Part shown: positions 42,531 through 51,007 of the stretch, piece by piece
Position numbering within the stretch: the first letter of the stretch is position 1
Layout: the number at the start of each line of letters is the position of its first letter
DNA from: Candidatus Methanoplasma glyptotermitis
GTDB taxonomy: Archaea > Thermoplasmatota > Thermoplasmata > Methanomassiliicoccales > Methanomethylophilaceae
Length of the DNA: 51,063 bases
NCBI GenBank assembly: GCA_031267895.1
Contig: JAIRYF010000043.1
Span: forward strand, 1 to 51,063
Reading direction: 5' to 3'
Position numbers and translations under genes: made by a program
Notes under the pieces: generated by a model
Told to the model about the DNA's origin: nothing
Databases searched by the model: none
The model's input: only the letters and a program-made list of their open reading frames with translations

Positions 42531-43285
42531 TTCTCTTCCCCTTCCCTGTATCCTGTGGTGAATTGTCTGTCATAGAGTTTTGACAGACTGTATTCGTCGC
42601 CGAGGAATCTGCCCACGACTGTGAGGGCTGTTTTTTCTATATTCTCGTTTTTGACCTTATCGGCGATGTCGGTAAGATCGCCCTTCAGTATCTTCTGTTC
42701 GGGCCAGGTCGCTTTGTATACCACTGCGACAGGAGTCTTGGGATCGTAACCTCCGGCTATCAGGGTCGAGCAGAGTTCGTCTATGAACCCTATGCTGAGA
42801 AATACAGCCATTGTGGAATTATGTCTGGCAAGATCTATGAGTTTCTCCTTGGGAGGCATAGGCGTACGTCCTTCCATTCTTGTTATTATCACAGTCTGAC
42901 TGATATCCGGGAGCGTGTACTCCTTTTTCAGGACTGCCGCAACGGCGAATAAGGAACTAACTCCGGGTACGACTTCAAACTCAATGCCGAGTTTTTCGAG
43001 TCTGTCCATCTGTTCTCTCACGGCTCCGTATATGGACGGATCTCCGGTGTGCACACGTACCACTCTGAGTCCCCTGCCCGCTGATTCTCTGATGACATTT
43101 ATGACCTCATCCAAATTCATATACGCGCTGTTGTGTATTACGGCGGAGGGTTTCGCACCCTTTAATATATCAGGGTTAACGAGCGATCCGGCGTATATTA
43201 TCACATCGGCACGGTCTATCAGTTTTCTTCCTTTGATTGTTATCAGTTCGGGGTCGCCGGGTCCGGCTCCTATGAAATGAATTAT
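42527..43285 (-). CDS. cbiF: Cobalt-precorrin-4 C11-methyltransferase, apparently with an ATA (or ATT) start
   Basis: The ORF track begins at a GTG (43204), but the conserved SAM-binding N-terminus lies upstream in the same frame (HFIGAGPGDPELITIKGRKLIDRAD). That stretch is needed for function. The family start MIHFIGAGPGDPEL aligns with codons ATA ATT CAT TTC, so initiation would be at ATA 43285 (or ATT 43282). A GGAGG lies nine bases before the ATA, and ATAA overlaps the cbiL stop just as ATGA does elsewhere in the operon. Other motifs are VRVHTGDPSIYGA and EFVVPGVSSLFA-like EFEVVPGVSS. The enzyme methylates C-11. Confidence 0.9.
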   Translation of the reverse strand: MIHFIGAGPGDPELITIKGRKLIDRADVIIYAGSLVNPDILKGAKPSAVIHNSAYMNLDEVINVIRESAGRGLRVVRVHTGDPSIYGAVREQMDRLEKLGIEFEVVPGVSSLFAVAAVLKKEYTLPDISQTVIITRMEGRTPMPPKEKLIDLARHNSTMAVFLSIGFIDELCSTLIAGGYDPKTPVAVVYKATWPEQKILKGDLTDIADKVKNENIEKTALTVVGRFLGDEYSLSKLYDRQFTTGYREGEEK

Positions 43286-43989
43286 GGTCTCATTCCTCCG
43301 TTCTTTTTGATTATGACTGTTGTAAAATAACCGTATTTTCTGTCAGGATCGAACCTGCCTACGTATTGATCCTCCGTACTGACATTGCTTACGACAATGG
43401 CTCTGTCATGCGGAATGTCCAATTCGTCCATCATTGAGGCCAGTATCTTCATGGAGTTGAATGCTTTCATTACTACTATATTATCGAAATCTCTCAGTGC
43501 TTTGAACACTCGGTCGTTCCTCGCGGCCATGGAGACAACGGACAATCCCTCGTTATCTGTCAGCAGAGGGATGCCTGCCTCCGAAGCACCGCTGCAGAAA
43601 GATGTCACCCCCGGTATCGTTTCTGTCTCGTACCCGAGTTCCGATATATCCTGACTTACATGCATGTATGTGCTGAATACGGTGGCATCTCCTAGATTTA
43701 TCATAGAAACATCGCTTCTATCCAATAGTGAGGCCATTTTTCCGATCGCATCTTTGTAGTTGCTTTCTCTCACAGATGGGTCGGGGTTCATCTCGAACAG
43801 CATCTCCTCCGTTCTCTTTCCGGATATGTCGATACATTTCTTTACTATGCCGAGGGCCGTGCTGTCCTCTCCGTATGATCTTACGGGATATGCGATAACA
43901 TCCGAAGACTCTATCCGTTTTTTTGCTTTTATTGTCATCAGTTCCGGATCTCCGGGTCCGACACTCACTCCGTAAAGTTTTCCGACCAT
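43282..43989 (-). CDS. cbiL: Cobalt-precorrin-2 C20-methyltransferase
   Basis: The 235-residue enzyme opens with KLYGVSVGPGDPELMTIKAKK, then INLGDATVFSTYMHVSQ and IPGVTSFCSGASEAGIPL, the CbiL pattern. It performs the first methylation specific to the anaerobic cobalamin route. It is first in the minus-strand operon, and its start is 34-67 bp from the divergent cbiD start region. Confidence 0.95.
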   Translation of the reverse strand: MVGKLYGVSVGPGDPELMTIKAKKRIESSDVIAYPVRSYGEDSTALGIVKKCIDISGKRTEEMLFEMNPDPSVRESNYKDAIGKMASLLDRSDVSMINLGDATVFSTYMHVSQDISELGYETETIPGVTSFCSGASEAGIPLLTDNEGLSVVSMAARNDRVFKALRDFDNIVVMKAFNSMKILASMMDELDIPHDRAIVVSNVSTEDQYVGRFDPDRKYGYFTTVIIKKNGGMRP

Positions 43990-44021
43990 ACAGTACTCCC
44001 AGACATGGATAGATTACCAAG

Positions 44022-44030
44022 TATTATAAT
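44022..44030. promoter_or_regulatory. Shared TATA element of the divergent cbi operons
   Basis: TATTATAAT is near-palindromic and lies 27 nt from suitable start sites in both directions (near 43998 for cbiL and near 44053 for cbiD). One TBP site between the two operons could coordinate them. Confidence 0.5.
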
Positions 44031-44055
44031 TTGGCACATACATCCAATGGTTGTT

Positions 44056-45246
44056 ATGCTCTGGAAAGATATTGATAATGCCGAGCAAGAGAACGACACT
44101 GCGGGTACCGGCGGCATGTACGTTGCAGTCAACGGCAGGAGACTGAGGTGCGGATACACCACAGGTTCGTGTGCCGCTGCAGCCTCCAAATAGGCTGCTG
44201 TTATTCTGCTCGGGGGCGCGAAGAGCGACAGAACAGAAATAATAACTCCTAACGGAACTCTTCTTTCGCTGAAGGTCGAGGATATCAAAATATCCGAGAA
44301 TACAGTATCGTGTGCGGTCAGGAAGGATGGCGGTGACGATGCGGATGCTACCATCGGAGCACTCGTGTATTCATCCGTATCCGGGAGAACAGACGGCAAA
44401 ATCACTATAGACGGAGGGGAGGGAGTCGGACGCATAACGAGAAAAGGTCTGGATCAGCCTGTGGGAAGTGCGGCCATAAACAGCGTTCCCCGAAGTATGA
44501 TCAAAGAAGTACTGGACGATGTCTGCGTAAGCATGAATCACTCCGGCGGACTAAGCGCAGTGATCTCCGTTCCCGAGGGGATCAGAATAGCAAAGAAAAC
44601 ATTCAACCCAAGACTTGGTATTGAAAACGGCATCTCGATACTGGGAACGACAGGTATAGTCGAACCTATGAGCGAGAGGGCACTGATAGATACCATAAGA
44701 ACAGAACTGAACATGAGGAAAGCATCAGGGGACGATAACATTCTCGCGGTTCCCGGCAACTATGGCAAGAACTTCTCGGAAGAAACGGAGGGTATGGACA
44801 GCGACCTCGGGGTTAAATGCAGCAATTTCATAGGAGAGACGATAGACCATGCGGCAAAACTTGGTTTCAGGGGATTCCTTCTGGTCGGAAATCTCGGCAA
44901 AATGGTGAAGCTGGCCGGAGGCATAATGAATACTCATTCCCGCTGGGCTGACTGCCGGATGGAGATCCTCTCGGCGAACTCGGTATCAGCCGGATCCGAT
45001 GCCGGGACGGCCAAGAAGATAATGTCCTGTATATCGACAGACGATGCCTTGGATGTATTGAATGAAGCGGGTGCGATGGACAAAACGATGCAAGAAATAA
45101 TGGGTAAGATAGCTTTCCATCTGAATCACAGGGCCGGGGAGAAAATGCAGGCCGAATGTATAGTGTTCTCGTCGAAATACGGAAAACTCGGAGAGACTCC
45201 CGGAGCAAGGGAGCTTTTAGAAAGGATAAAAGGTCAGGTGCGGTGA
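44056..45246 (+). CDS. cbiD: Cobalt-precorrin-5B C1-methyltransferase with an in-frame TAG codon
   Basis: CbiD methylates C-1 of cobalt-precorrin-5B. The family's first motif, RLRCGYTTGSCAAAASK, lies before a TAG at 44191-44193. The frame continues in register through AAVILLGG, the STVR-type region and LGITGGTG-like positions, GNYGKNF and LVGNLGKMVKLAGGIMNTHSRWAD to TGA at 45246. All 351 codons after TAG are conserved-looking, so the gene is not decaying. I read the TAG as a probable pyrrolysine codon. The TATA at 44022-44030 favours ATG 44056; ATG 44116 is the next candidate. The stop overlaps the cbiG start by one base. Confidence 0.88.
44191..44193 (+). other. In-frame amber codon in cbiD (candidate pyrrolysine)
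   Basis: TCC AAA TAG GCT GCT GTT ATT CTG keeps the CbiD alignment on both sides. The site sits directly after the lysine that ends the conserved CAAAA-K motif, where relatives usually have a small residue. TAG is not used as a stop by any other gene in the window. Confidence 0.85.
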
Positions 45247-46286
45247 TGAAGATACGGATCATAGCTTTTTCGGGAAGGGGCTGCGAACTCGGAGCGAAAG
45301 TGTGCGGAGTATTGGGCGGGCACGAATGCAGGCTGTACTCGAAGACCTCTGCGGACATCATCGGCATCGAGAAAGCCGAGGGATCGGTGTCAGACTGGAC
45401 AAGGGAGGCATTTTCGGCTGCAGATGCGATATTATTCATCGGTGCGGCAGGCATAGCCGTCAGATGTATCTCGCTGTTTGTAAAAAACAAGACAGAAGAC
45501 CCTGCAGTGATATCGATTGACGAAAAGGGGCAGTTTGTAATACCTCTTCTTTCCGGCCACATAGGCGGAGCAAACGACCTTGCGAGATATATCTCCGGGA
45601 AGATCGGCGCAGTCCCAGTCATAACGACCGCCACAGACATCCACGGAAAATTCTCTGTGGATTCGTACGCCGGGAGGCATAATATGCACATCGGGAGTAT
45701 GCTGCTGGCAAAAGAAATATCATCCGTTATAGTCAGCGGCGGGAAGATCGGACTGATATCAGATGTTCCTATATCGGGCAGTATACCGCCGGAATTGGAC
45801 CTCAACGGAAAGGAGGACCTGGGGGTTTTCATATCATACGGCAGGTGCGAGGGTCCTTTCGCGAAAACACTGAAACTCACGCCCAGATGCCATGTGCTTG
45901 GGATCGGATGCAGAAGGGGAATCTCTGCAGACAGTATCGGGACGCTCGTTAACGAGGTACTCGAGAGGGAAAACATATCTCCGAGAAGCGTGAAGGCCGT
46001 AGCAAGCATAGATATAAAAAGCAATGAAGCAGGGCTTCTGGAATTCTCCGAGAGGATGGGAATCAAACCGATATTCTTCTCGCCTGACGAACTGGGGTCC
46101 ATCCCGGATATGGAATTCACGCCGTCGGATACGGTGAAGTCGGTCACCGGCGTGGACAACGTATGCGAGAGGGCAGCCTATGCAGCATCCCGGAGCGGAG
46201 AAATAATAACAAGGAAGACGGCAAAGGACGGAGTGACACTTGCCATTGTGAGAGAACCGTTCTCCGCAGACCTGACGGAAGGATGA
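45246..46286 (+). CDS. cbiG: Cobalt-precorrin-5A hydrolase
   Basis: From ATG 45246 (the ORF track starts 90 nt earlier, inside cbiD) the 346-residue product has an N-terminal domain (DAILFIGAAGIAVRCI, PLLSGHIGGANDLARYISG). The C-terminal CbiG domain has HVLGIGCRRGISADSI, SVKAVASIDIKSNEAGLLEF and FFSPDEL. It opens the delta-lactone of cobalt-precorrin-5A and releases acetaldehyde. It overlaps cbiD by one base and precedes the fusion gene by one base. Confidence 0.95.
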   Translation: MKIRIIAFSGRGCELGAKVCGVLGGHECRLYSKTSADIIGIEKAEGSVSDWTREAFSAADAILFIGAAGIAVRCISLFVKNKTEDPAVISIDEKGQFVIPLLSGHIGGANDLARYISGKIGAVPVITTATDIHGKFSVDSYAGRHNMHIGSMLLAKEISSVIVSGGKIGLISDVPISGSIPPELDLNGKEDLGVFISYGRCEGPFAKTLKLTPRCHVLGIGCRRGISADSIGTLVNEVLERENISPRSVKAVASIDIKSNEAGLLEFSERMGIKPIFFSPDELGSIPDMEFTPSDTVKSVTGVDNVCERAAYAASRSGEIITRKTAKDGVTLAIVREPFSADLTEG

Positions 46287-46287
46287 C

Positions 46288-48282
46288 ATGCAAAACGTAG
46301 ACAGAGTAATAGTGTTCGCGGGCACAACGGAAGGCAGAAAAATCACGGAATATCTGGGAAATGCCGGAATTGATGTGCTTGCATGCGTGGCAACCGAGTT
46401 CGGAATGCAGTTCATAAAGGAGAATAATCATGTAAGAGTATCATCGGAGAGGCTCGGCGGAGAGGGTATGAGACGCATAATGAAGGAAGGCTGCTCCTGT
46501 GTTATAGATGCAACGCATCCGTACGCGGCTGTCGTTACCGGAAAGATCGCGGCAGCATGCGAAGATACCGGATCTGAGTACATCCGCCTGGTACGCGCGG
46601 AGAGCCGCAGACACAGCAGCATAATCTCCGTCCCGGATGTATCATCCGCTGTCGAGTACCTCAAAGGCACCGAAGGCAATATACTCGTCACGACCGGAAG
46701 CAAGGAACTCGTCAAGTACACAGCGATCGAGGACTACCGCAACAGAGTATTCGCGAGAGTGCTGTCTGTGCCGACAGCATCACAGACGTGTGCAGAAATG
46801 GGATTCGAAGGGAAGAATTTATTCTGTATGCAGGGTCCTTTTGGCGAAGAACTCAACTACGGTCTCCTGAAACAGACCGATGCAAAATACATGGTGACGA
46901 AGGATTCCGGAGAGCCGGGAGGATTCGAGGAGAAAATGAGAGCCGCCGCCAGAGCAGGGACAAAAGTAATACTGATTTCCAGGCCGAAAGAACCGAAAGG
47001 CTATGGGTTCTGGGACCTAAGGGAGATGCTTGGCAGGAGATTCGGTATAAAACCGGAGACAGAAATTCCTTTCCGACGAAAGATCACAATAGCTGGCATT
47101 GGAATGGGGAACGATGATACAGTCACCGTCGGTGTCCGCAGAGTCATAGACGAAGCCGATCTCCTGGTGGGTGCGGAAAGGATGGTCACGTCCGTATCAA
47201 AAGGACAAGACTCTCTGACTGAATACAGGCCGGGTCCGGTGATCAAATACCTGAGGGAGAATCCAGAATATAAAAGAATAGTGATATTAGTGTCAGGAGA
47301 TACAGGATTCTGCAGTGCGGCCAAGAAGCTGATGGACGAGATAGACGATTCTATTTTTGATGTCGATGTGAAATGCGGGGTCTCGTCTATCGCTTACTTC
47401 TGTTCGCTGACAGGGTCATCGTGGGATGATGCATTTTTAATGAGTGCGCACGGCCGGGATGCGAACATAGTCGGTACCGTATGCACGAACAGAAAAGTCA
47501 TCGTTCTGCTTGACGGCAGAGAAGGAGCAAAGATAATGTTCAAGGAGTTCGCGGAATACGGCCTCAATGACGTGATTGTCACGATCGGTCAGGATCTCGG
47601 CTCTGCCGACGAAAGAATATCTGTGGGAAATCCATCCGATCTCGAGGGGACAGAATTCGGCAGCCTGTGCATCGCGATGATAGAAAATCCGAATCCAGAA
47701 AAAAGAAATCCCATTGGGATACCGGATGGATTGTTCATCCGGGGCGATGCACCCATGACGAAAGAGGAGGTCAGATCTCTGTCTGTAGTGAAACTGAAAC
47801 TTGAAAGAGATTCAGTGCTTTTCGATATCGGTGCCGGAACGGGGTCCGTTGCTGTCGAGTCGGCATTGTCCGTGCCACACGGCAAGGTTTATGCGATCGA
47901 AAGGGAGAAGAATGCAGCCGACATCATCCGGCAGAACAAGATAAAGTTCAGAACGCATAACCTGGAGGTTGTGGAGGGACATGCGCCGGAGGCATTGGAG
48001 AATCTTCCGTCACCGTCGCATGTGTTCATCGGAGGATCATCCGGAAATCTGAAAGAGATAATGGAGGTGTGCCTTCGCCTTAATCCGAAAGTCAGATTCG
48101 TGATTAATGCAATAACTTTGGAAACAGTCTCTGAAATGGTCCGCTGTTTCGGCGAACTAGATATCGACGAAGAGGGGCTGATATCGGTGAACATCTCAAG
48201 ATCGAAAAGGACCGGCGGATACCATCTCATGAATGCCTGCAATCCGGTATATATCGCTGTTTGCACCGGCAGGGGTCAATAA
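46288..48282 (+). CDS. cbiJET: Three-domain corrin enzyme: precorrin-6A reductase, C5-methyltransferase and C15-methyltransferase
   Basis: The 664-residue product joins three pathway steps. Residues ~1-260 are CbiJ-like (VIVFAGTTEGRKITEYL, CVIDATHPYA, LVTTGSKEL, VTKDSGEPGGFEEK). Residues ~265-475 are CbiE (KITIAGIGMGNDDTVTVGVRR, LVSGDTGFCSAAKKL, DAFLMSAHGRD). Residues ~480-664 are CbiT (FIRGDAPMTKEEVRSL, VLFDIGAGTGSVAVESAL, VFIGGSSGNLKEI). CbiE-CbiT fusions (CobL-like) are common; with CbiJ in front all steps from precorrin-6A reduction through C5/C15 methylation sit on one chain. It ends the plus-strand cbi operon and overlaps the convergent nitrilase gene by seven bases. Confidence 0.94.
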   Translation: MQNVDRVIVFAGTTEGRKITEYLGNAGIDVLACVATEFGMQFIKENNHVRVSSERLGGEGMRRIMKEGCSCVIDATHPYAAVVTGKIAAACEDTGSEYIRLVRAESRRHSSIISVPDVSSAVEYLKGTEGNILVTTGSKELVKYTAIEDYRNRVFARVLSVPTASQTCAEMGFEGKNLFCMQGPFGEELNYGLLKQTDAKYMVTKDSGEPGGFEEKMRAAARAGTKVILISRPKEPKGYGFWDLREMLGRRFGIKPETEIPFRRKITIAGIGMGNDDTVTVGVRRVIDEADLLVGAERMVTSVSKGQDSLTEYRPGPVIKYLRENPEYKRIVILVSGDTGFCSAAKKLMDEIDDSIFDVDVKCGVSSIAYFCSLTGSSWDDAFLMSAHGRDANIVGTVCTNRKVIVLLDGREGAKIMFKEFAEYGLNDVIVTIGQDLGSADERISVGNPSDLEGTEFGSLCIAMIENPNPEKRNPIGIPDGLFIRGDAPMTKEEVRSLSVVKLKLERDSVLFDIGAGTGSVAVESALSVPHGKVYAIEREKNAADIIRQNKIKFRTHNLEVVEGHAPEALENLPSPSHVFIGGSSGNLKEIMEVCLRLNPKVRFVINAITLETVSEMVRCFGELDIDEEGLISVNISRSKRTGGYHLMNACNPVYIAVCTGRGQ

Positions 48283-49073
48283 AGGTCTTCGCGTCTGTAC
48301 ATGAAGTAGTCTATGTTCCCCATGTTCTCATCAGATCCGATTATGTCTTTAACTTCAGACAGCAGTCTGACAGTCAGGACATTCTCGTCCGCACCGAAAT
48401 ATTCGCCTACGAGATCGCCTTTTGGATCCAAAACAGCGGATCCTCCTCCGAAAACGGTTCCTCCGCGACCTTGGCCTACCGCATTCACAGCTCCCATGAA
48501 TACGCAGTTGTCGGCAGCCCGCGCCGGCATGTGCTTCATCCAAATATTCTTTCTTCTGGGGCCGCCTATAGGAGAACCATAAGGTATAAGTATCAGCTCT
48601 GCACCGCTTTTCCTGAGTTTTGAAGACATTTCCGGGAAATGAGATTCCCAGCACAGCTGGATGCCAATCTTGGCTTTGGGGGTGTCGAATACCCTTATCT
48701 CATTGCCTGGTGTGAAAGATACTCTTTCGTCTCTTCCAAGATGGGTCTTCCTGTAAAGGCCCAAACGGCCGAGACTGTCGGCAACTGCCTGCGTTATGTG
48801 GTATTCATTGCCGCAGTGTTCAATGAAACCGAATACCACCGTCACATTGTTATCTCTGGCAGCATGCACTATTTTTCCGATTCTCTCGTCTGATGCGTGT
48901 ATCGAGAACCTATCCGGTGTCTCAGAGGTGTAGCCTGTCAGGCAGGCCTCGGGAAAGCATATTATGTCGGTATGCGGCAGAAGCTCTATCTTTTCAGCGA
49001 TGCTTCTGAAGTTGATGTCAGGATGCCCTACGGCCGAGTCCATCTGAACCAGAGATAATGTAATGTCCTGCAT
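48276..49073 (-). CDS. Carbon-nitrogen hydrolase (nitrilase superfamily)
   Basis: From ATG 49073 the 265-residue product begins MQDITLSLVQMDSAVG. It has the three catalytic residues in order: Glu in IICFPEACLTGY, Lys in LYRKTHLGRDE and Cys in KIGIQLCWESHFPE. The ORF-track extension to 49166 runs into the next gene. Such enzymes hydrolyse amides or carbamoyl compounds; the exact substrate is not evident. The coiled-coil gene stops 22 bases upstream, so they may share a transcript. Confidence 0.92.
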   Translation of the reverse strand: MQDITLSLVQMDSAVGHPDINFRSIAEKIELLPHTDIICFPEACLTGYTSETPDRFSIHASDERIGKIVHAARDNNVTVVFGFIEHCGNEYHITQAVADSLGRLGLYRKTHLGRDERVSFTPGNEIRVFDTPKAKIGIQLCWESHFPEMSSKLRKSGAELILIPYGSPIGGPRRKNIWMKHMPARAADNCVFMGAVNAVGQGRGGTVFGGGSAVLDPKGDLVGEYFGADENVLTVRLLSEVKDIIGSDENMGNIDYFMYRREDLY

Positions 49074-49095
49074 TGCAAGGAGATTGTGTTTAGAT

Positions 49096-49407
49096 TCATT
49101 CGTTTTCGCGGCGGTTCTGACGTTCTGTTCTTGCTTTATCAGTCTTATTCTTCTTCTGTTCCTCAAGGTCTTTTATTTCATCCTCGAGTCCTTTGATTTT
49201 TTCGCAGAGTTTGATAACATCATCGCCGAGGGATTTCTCACCTCTGGAGTATGCAGAATATGTCAGCGCACCGACATCTTTCCAGACCTTTTCGATCTCA
49301 CCTTTCTTATCGCTGATCTTGAGATTGAAGTTTGTTTCGTCGATCTTCTCCGCACTGAAACTCGTTGCGTCCTGTATCGTGTTTTTTATCTTGTCTGTGA
49401 ATCCCAT
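49096..49407 (-). CDS. Small coiled-coil protein of unknown function
   Basis: The 103-residue soluble product starts MGFTDKIKNTIQDATSFSAEKID. It contains KVWKDVGALTYSAYSRGEKSLGDDV and a C-terminal coiled coil (LEDEIKDLEEQKKNKTDK) with an Arg/Glu tail. I do not recognise a named family. Codon use and composition look like a real gene. The start ATG 49407 lies 124 bp downstream of the glyA stop. Confidence 0.75.
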   Translation of the reverse strand: MGFTDKIKNTIQDATSFSAEKIDETNFNLKISDKKGEIEKVWKDVGALTYSAYSRGEKSLGDDVIKLCEKIKGLEDEIKDLEEQKKNKTDKARTERQNRRENE

Positions 49408-49531
49408 TGTATCTCCCAGCCCATAGTATTTCCCACATTGTTCCTGTATCTTTTAATGCTGCGGTCTCCGCAACCCGGTCCGTCGACACCGCCGACATTT
49501 TTATTCATACCTCGAAATTCATGCTGCATTC

Positions 49532-50815
49532 TCATTCGACCAGTTTGTGGTATCTGTATGCCTCTTCGCCTTCGTTGAAACAGTATTTTATTGTGGTGAA
49601 GCCTTTCTTAAAAGCTTTAACATCCTCTTTTACCTTCTTCGGATCCTCTTTTTTCCTGACAACCCGTGCCACGAGTTCCGCGACCATTTTCATATCATCT
49701 TCTTTCATGCCTATCCGAGTCATTTCCTGTGCGCCGAATCTAAGCCCGGATGGTCTGACGGAACTGGTATCGCTCGGAAGCATGTTCTTATTGCAGATTA
49801 TGTTTGCATCTTCCAGAAGCTGGGCACACTCCTTGCCTCCGCCGAATGCGGAAACATCAAGTGCAATAGCGTGAGACCTTGTGAATCCAAGGTCGGGGCA
49901 CAGAACGGGGACACCGAGTTCGTACAGAGACTCGCCCAGCACACGGGCATTCCTGCAGGTCTGCACAGCATAATCTTTTGCGAATACCTGCATCTCGGCA
50001 AGAGTCATTGCCAACGCAGCCATTGAGTGCAGGTGGTGGCTGGATGTCACCCCGGGAAACACAGCTTTTTGAATTTTTTTCTCTTCTTCTTCTGTGAGAT
50101 TCGAGCCGAGGATGATTCCGTGGTTCGGTCCCGGGAAAGTTTTGTGCGTCGATGATGAAACAATATTCACTCCGTCCTCGAACGGTTTTTGGAACTGTCC
50201 GCCGGCTACAAGCCCCAAGACATGTGCACAGTCCTCCCAGACAAGACAGTCGATTTCGCTGAACGTATCGGCGAGTTCCCTGATGGGCGGAGGAAACAGA
50301 AAAACGGACAGTCCGAACTGCGCGATCTTCGGCCTCTCTTTTTTGAGCAGTTTGATGGTACCGTCCACATCCAGGTTCATATCTTGGACATTGAACGGAT
50401 AGTTGACGGAACGTACGGCCCTCTGTCCGAACGCACCGAATTCGCAGGTTGATATGTGGGCACCCTGTGCTAGCGCGCAGGTTGTTATCGTATCCCCCGG
50501 GTTCGCAAATGCAAAAAGGACAGCCATATTGGCCACCGTTCCGGAAATAGGTCTTACATCTGCGAACTCTGACTCAAAAAGTTTCTTTGCCAGTTCCGTC
50601 GCCCTGATCTCAACTTCGTCAACGTAGATATTTCCCTGATAGTATCTTTTTCCGGGAAGTCCTTCTGCATATCTGTCCGCGAAGTCAGAAATAAGAATTT
50701 CCTTTGCCAGCGGACTCATGAGATTCTCTGATGCGATCATGGGTATGCATTCTTCAAACCATTTGTTGTGTTCCATCACTTTCTGTCGGATGAATTGGCC
50801 ATCATTTGTTATCAT
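49532..50815 (-). CDS. glyA: Serine hydroxymethyltransferase
   Basis: The ORF track adds 59 residues, but ATG 50815 gives the family start (MITNDGQFIRQKVMEHNKWFEECIPMIASEN) and fits the TATA at 50843-50851. The 427-residue PLP enzyme has RYAEGLPGKRYYQG, the PRPISGTVANMAVL-like cofactor region and the PLP-lysine segment SSSTHKTFPGPNHG. Its divergence from bacterial GlyA is typical of archaeal enzymes. It interconverts serine and glycine with a tetrahydropterin one-carbon carrier. The pterin could be folate- or methanopterin-type. Confidence 0.94.
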   Translation of the reverse strand: MITNDGQFIRQKVMEHNKWFEECIPMIASENLMSPLAKEILISDFADRYAEGLPGKRYYQGNIYVDEVEIRATELAKKLFESEFADVRPISGTVANMAVLFAFANPGDTITTCALAQGAHISTCEFGAFGQRAVRSVNYPFNVQDMNLDVDGTIKLLKKERPKIAQFGLSVFLFPPPIRELADTFSEIDCLVWEDCAHVLGLVAGGQFQKPFEDGVNIVSSSTHKTFPGPNHGIILGSNLTEEEEKKIQKAVFPGVTSSHHLHSMAALAMTLAEMQVFAKDYAVQTCRNARVLGESLYELGVPVLCPDLGFTRSHAIALDVSAFGGGKECAQLLEDANIICNKNMLPSDTSSVRPSGLRFGAQEMTRIGMKEDDMKMVAELVARVVRKKEDPKKVKEDVKAFKKGFTTIKYCFNEGEEAYRYHKLVE

Positions 50816-50842
50816 GTGTATCAGTGACCCGCAACGTAGCAC

Positions 50843-50851
50843 GAATAAAAA
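50843..50851 (-). promoter_or_regulatory. TATA box of glyA
   Basis: TTTTTATTC on the minus strand lies about 27 nt before a start site near 50820, five bases before the glyA ATG. It marks a nearly leaderless message. Confidence 0.55.
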
Positions 50852-50944
50852 GAGTTGTCTTTGGGTTTCCCGTTGCGGCATCCAAACATCGCTGGCCGAA
50901 AGACAGACAACCAGATGGATGCGAAGTCCGAATAAACGGAAAAA

Positions 50945-50962
50945 CCGCGGGCACGCCCGCGG
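50945..50962 (-). terminator. Intrinsic terminator of the gene entering from the right
   Basis: CCGCGGGC-AC-GCCCGCGG is a perfect 8-bp stem, followed on the minus strand by TTTTTCCG. It lies 45 nt beyond the stop codon of the partial minus-strand gene at the window end. Confidence 0.65.
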
Positions 50963-51007
50963 ATTGTGTAATACGTTTTGAAAGATGTTCAATCCGGTAT
51001 CCTGTCT

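Noticed and set aside
44867-46159. 430-residue minus-strand ORF opposite cbiD/cbiG
   Set aside because: The plus strand encodes recognisable CbiD and CbiG; the minus frame is Ser/Pro-rich shadow sequence.
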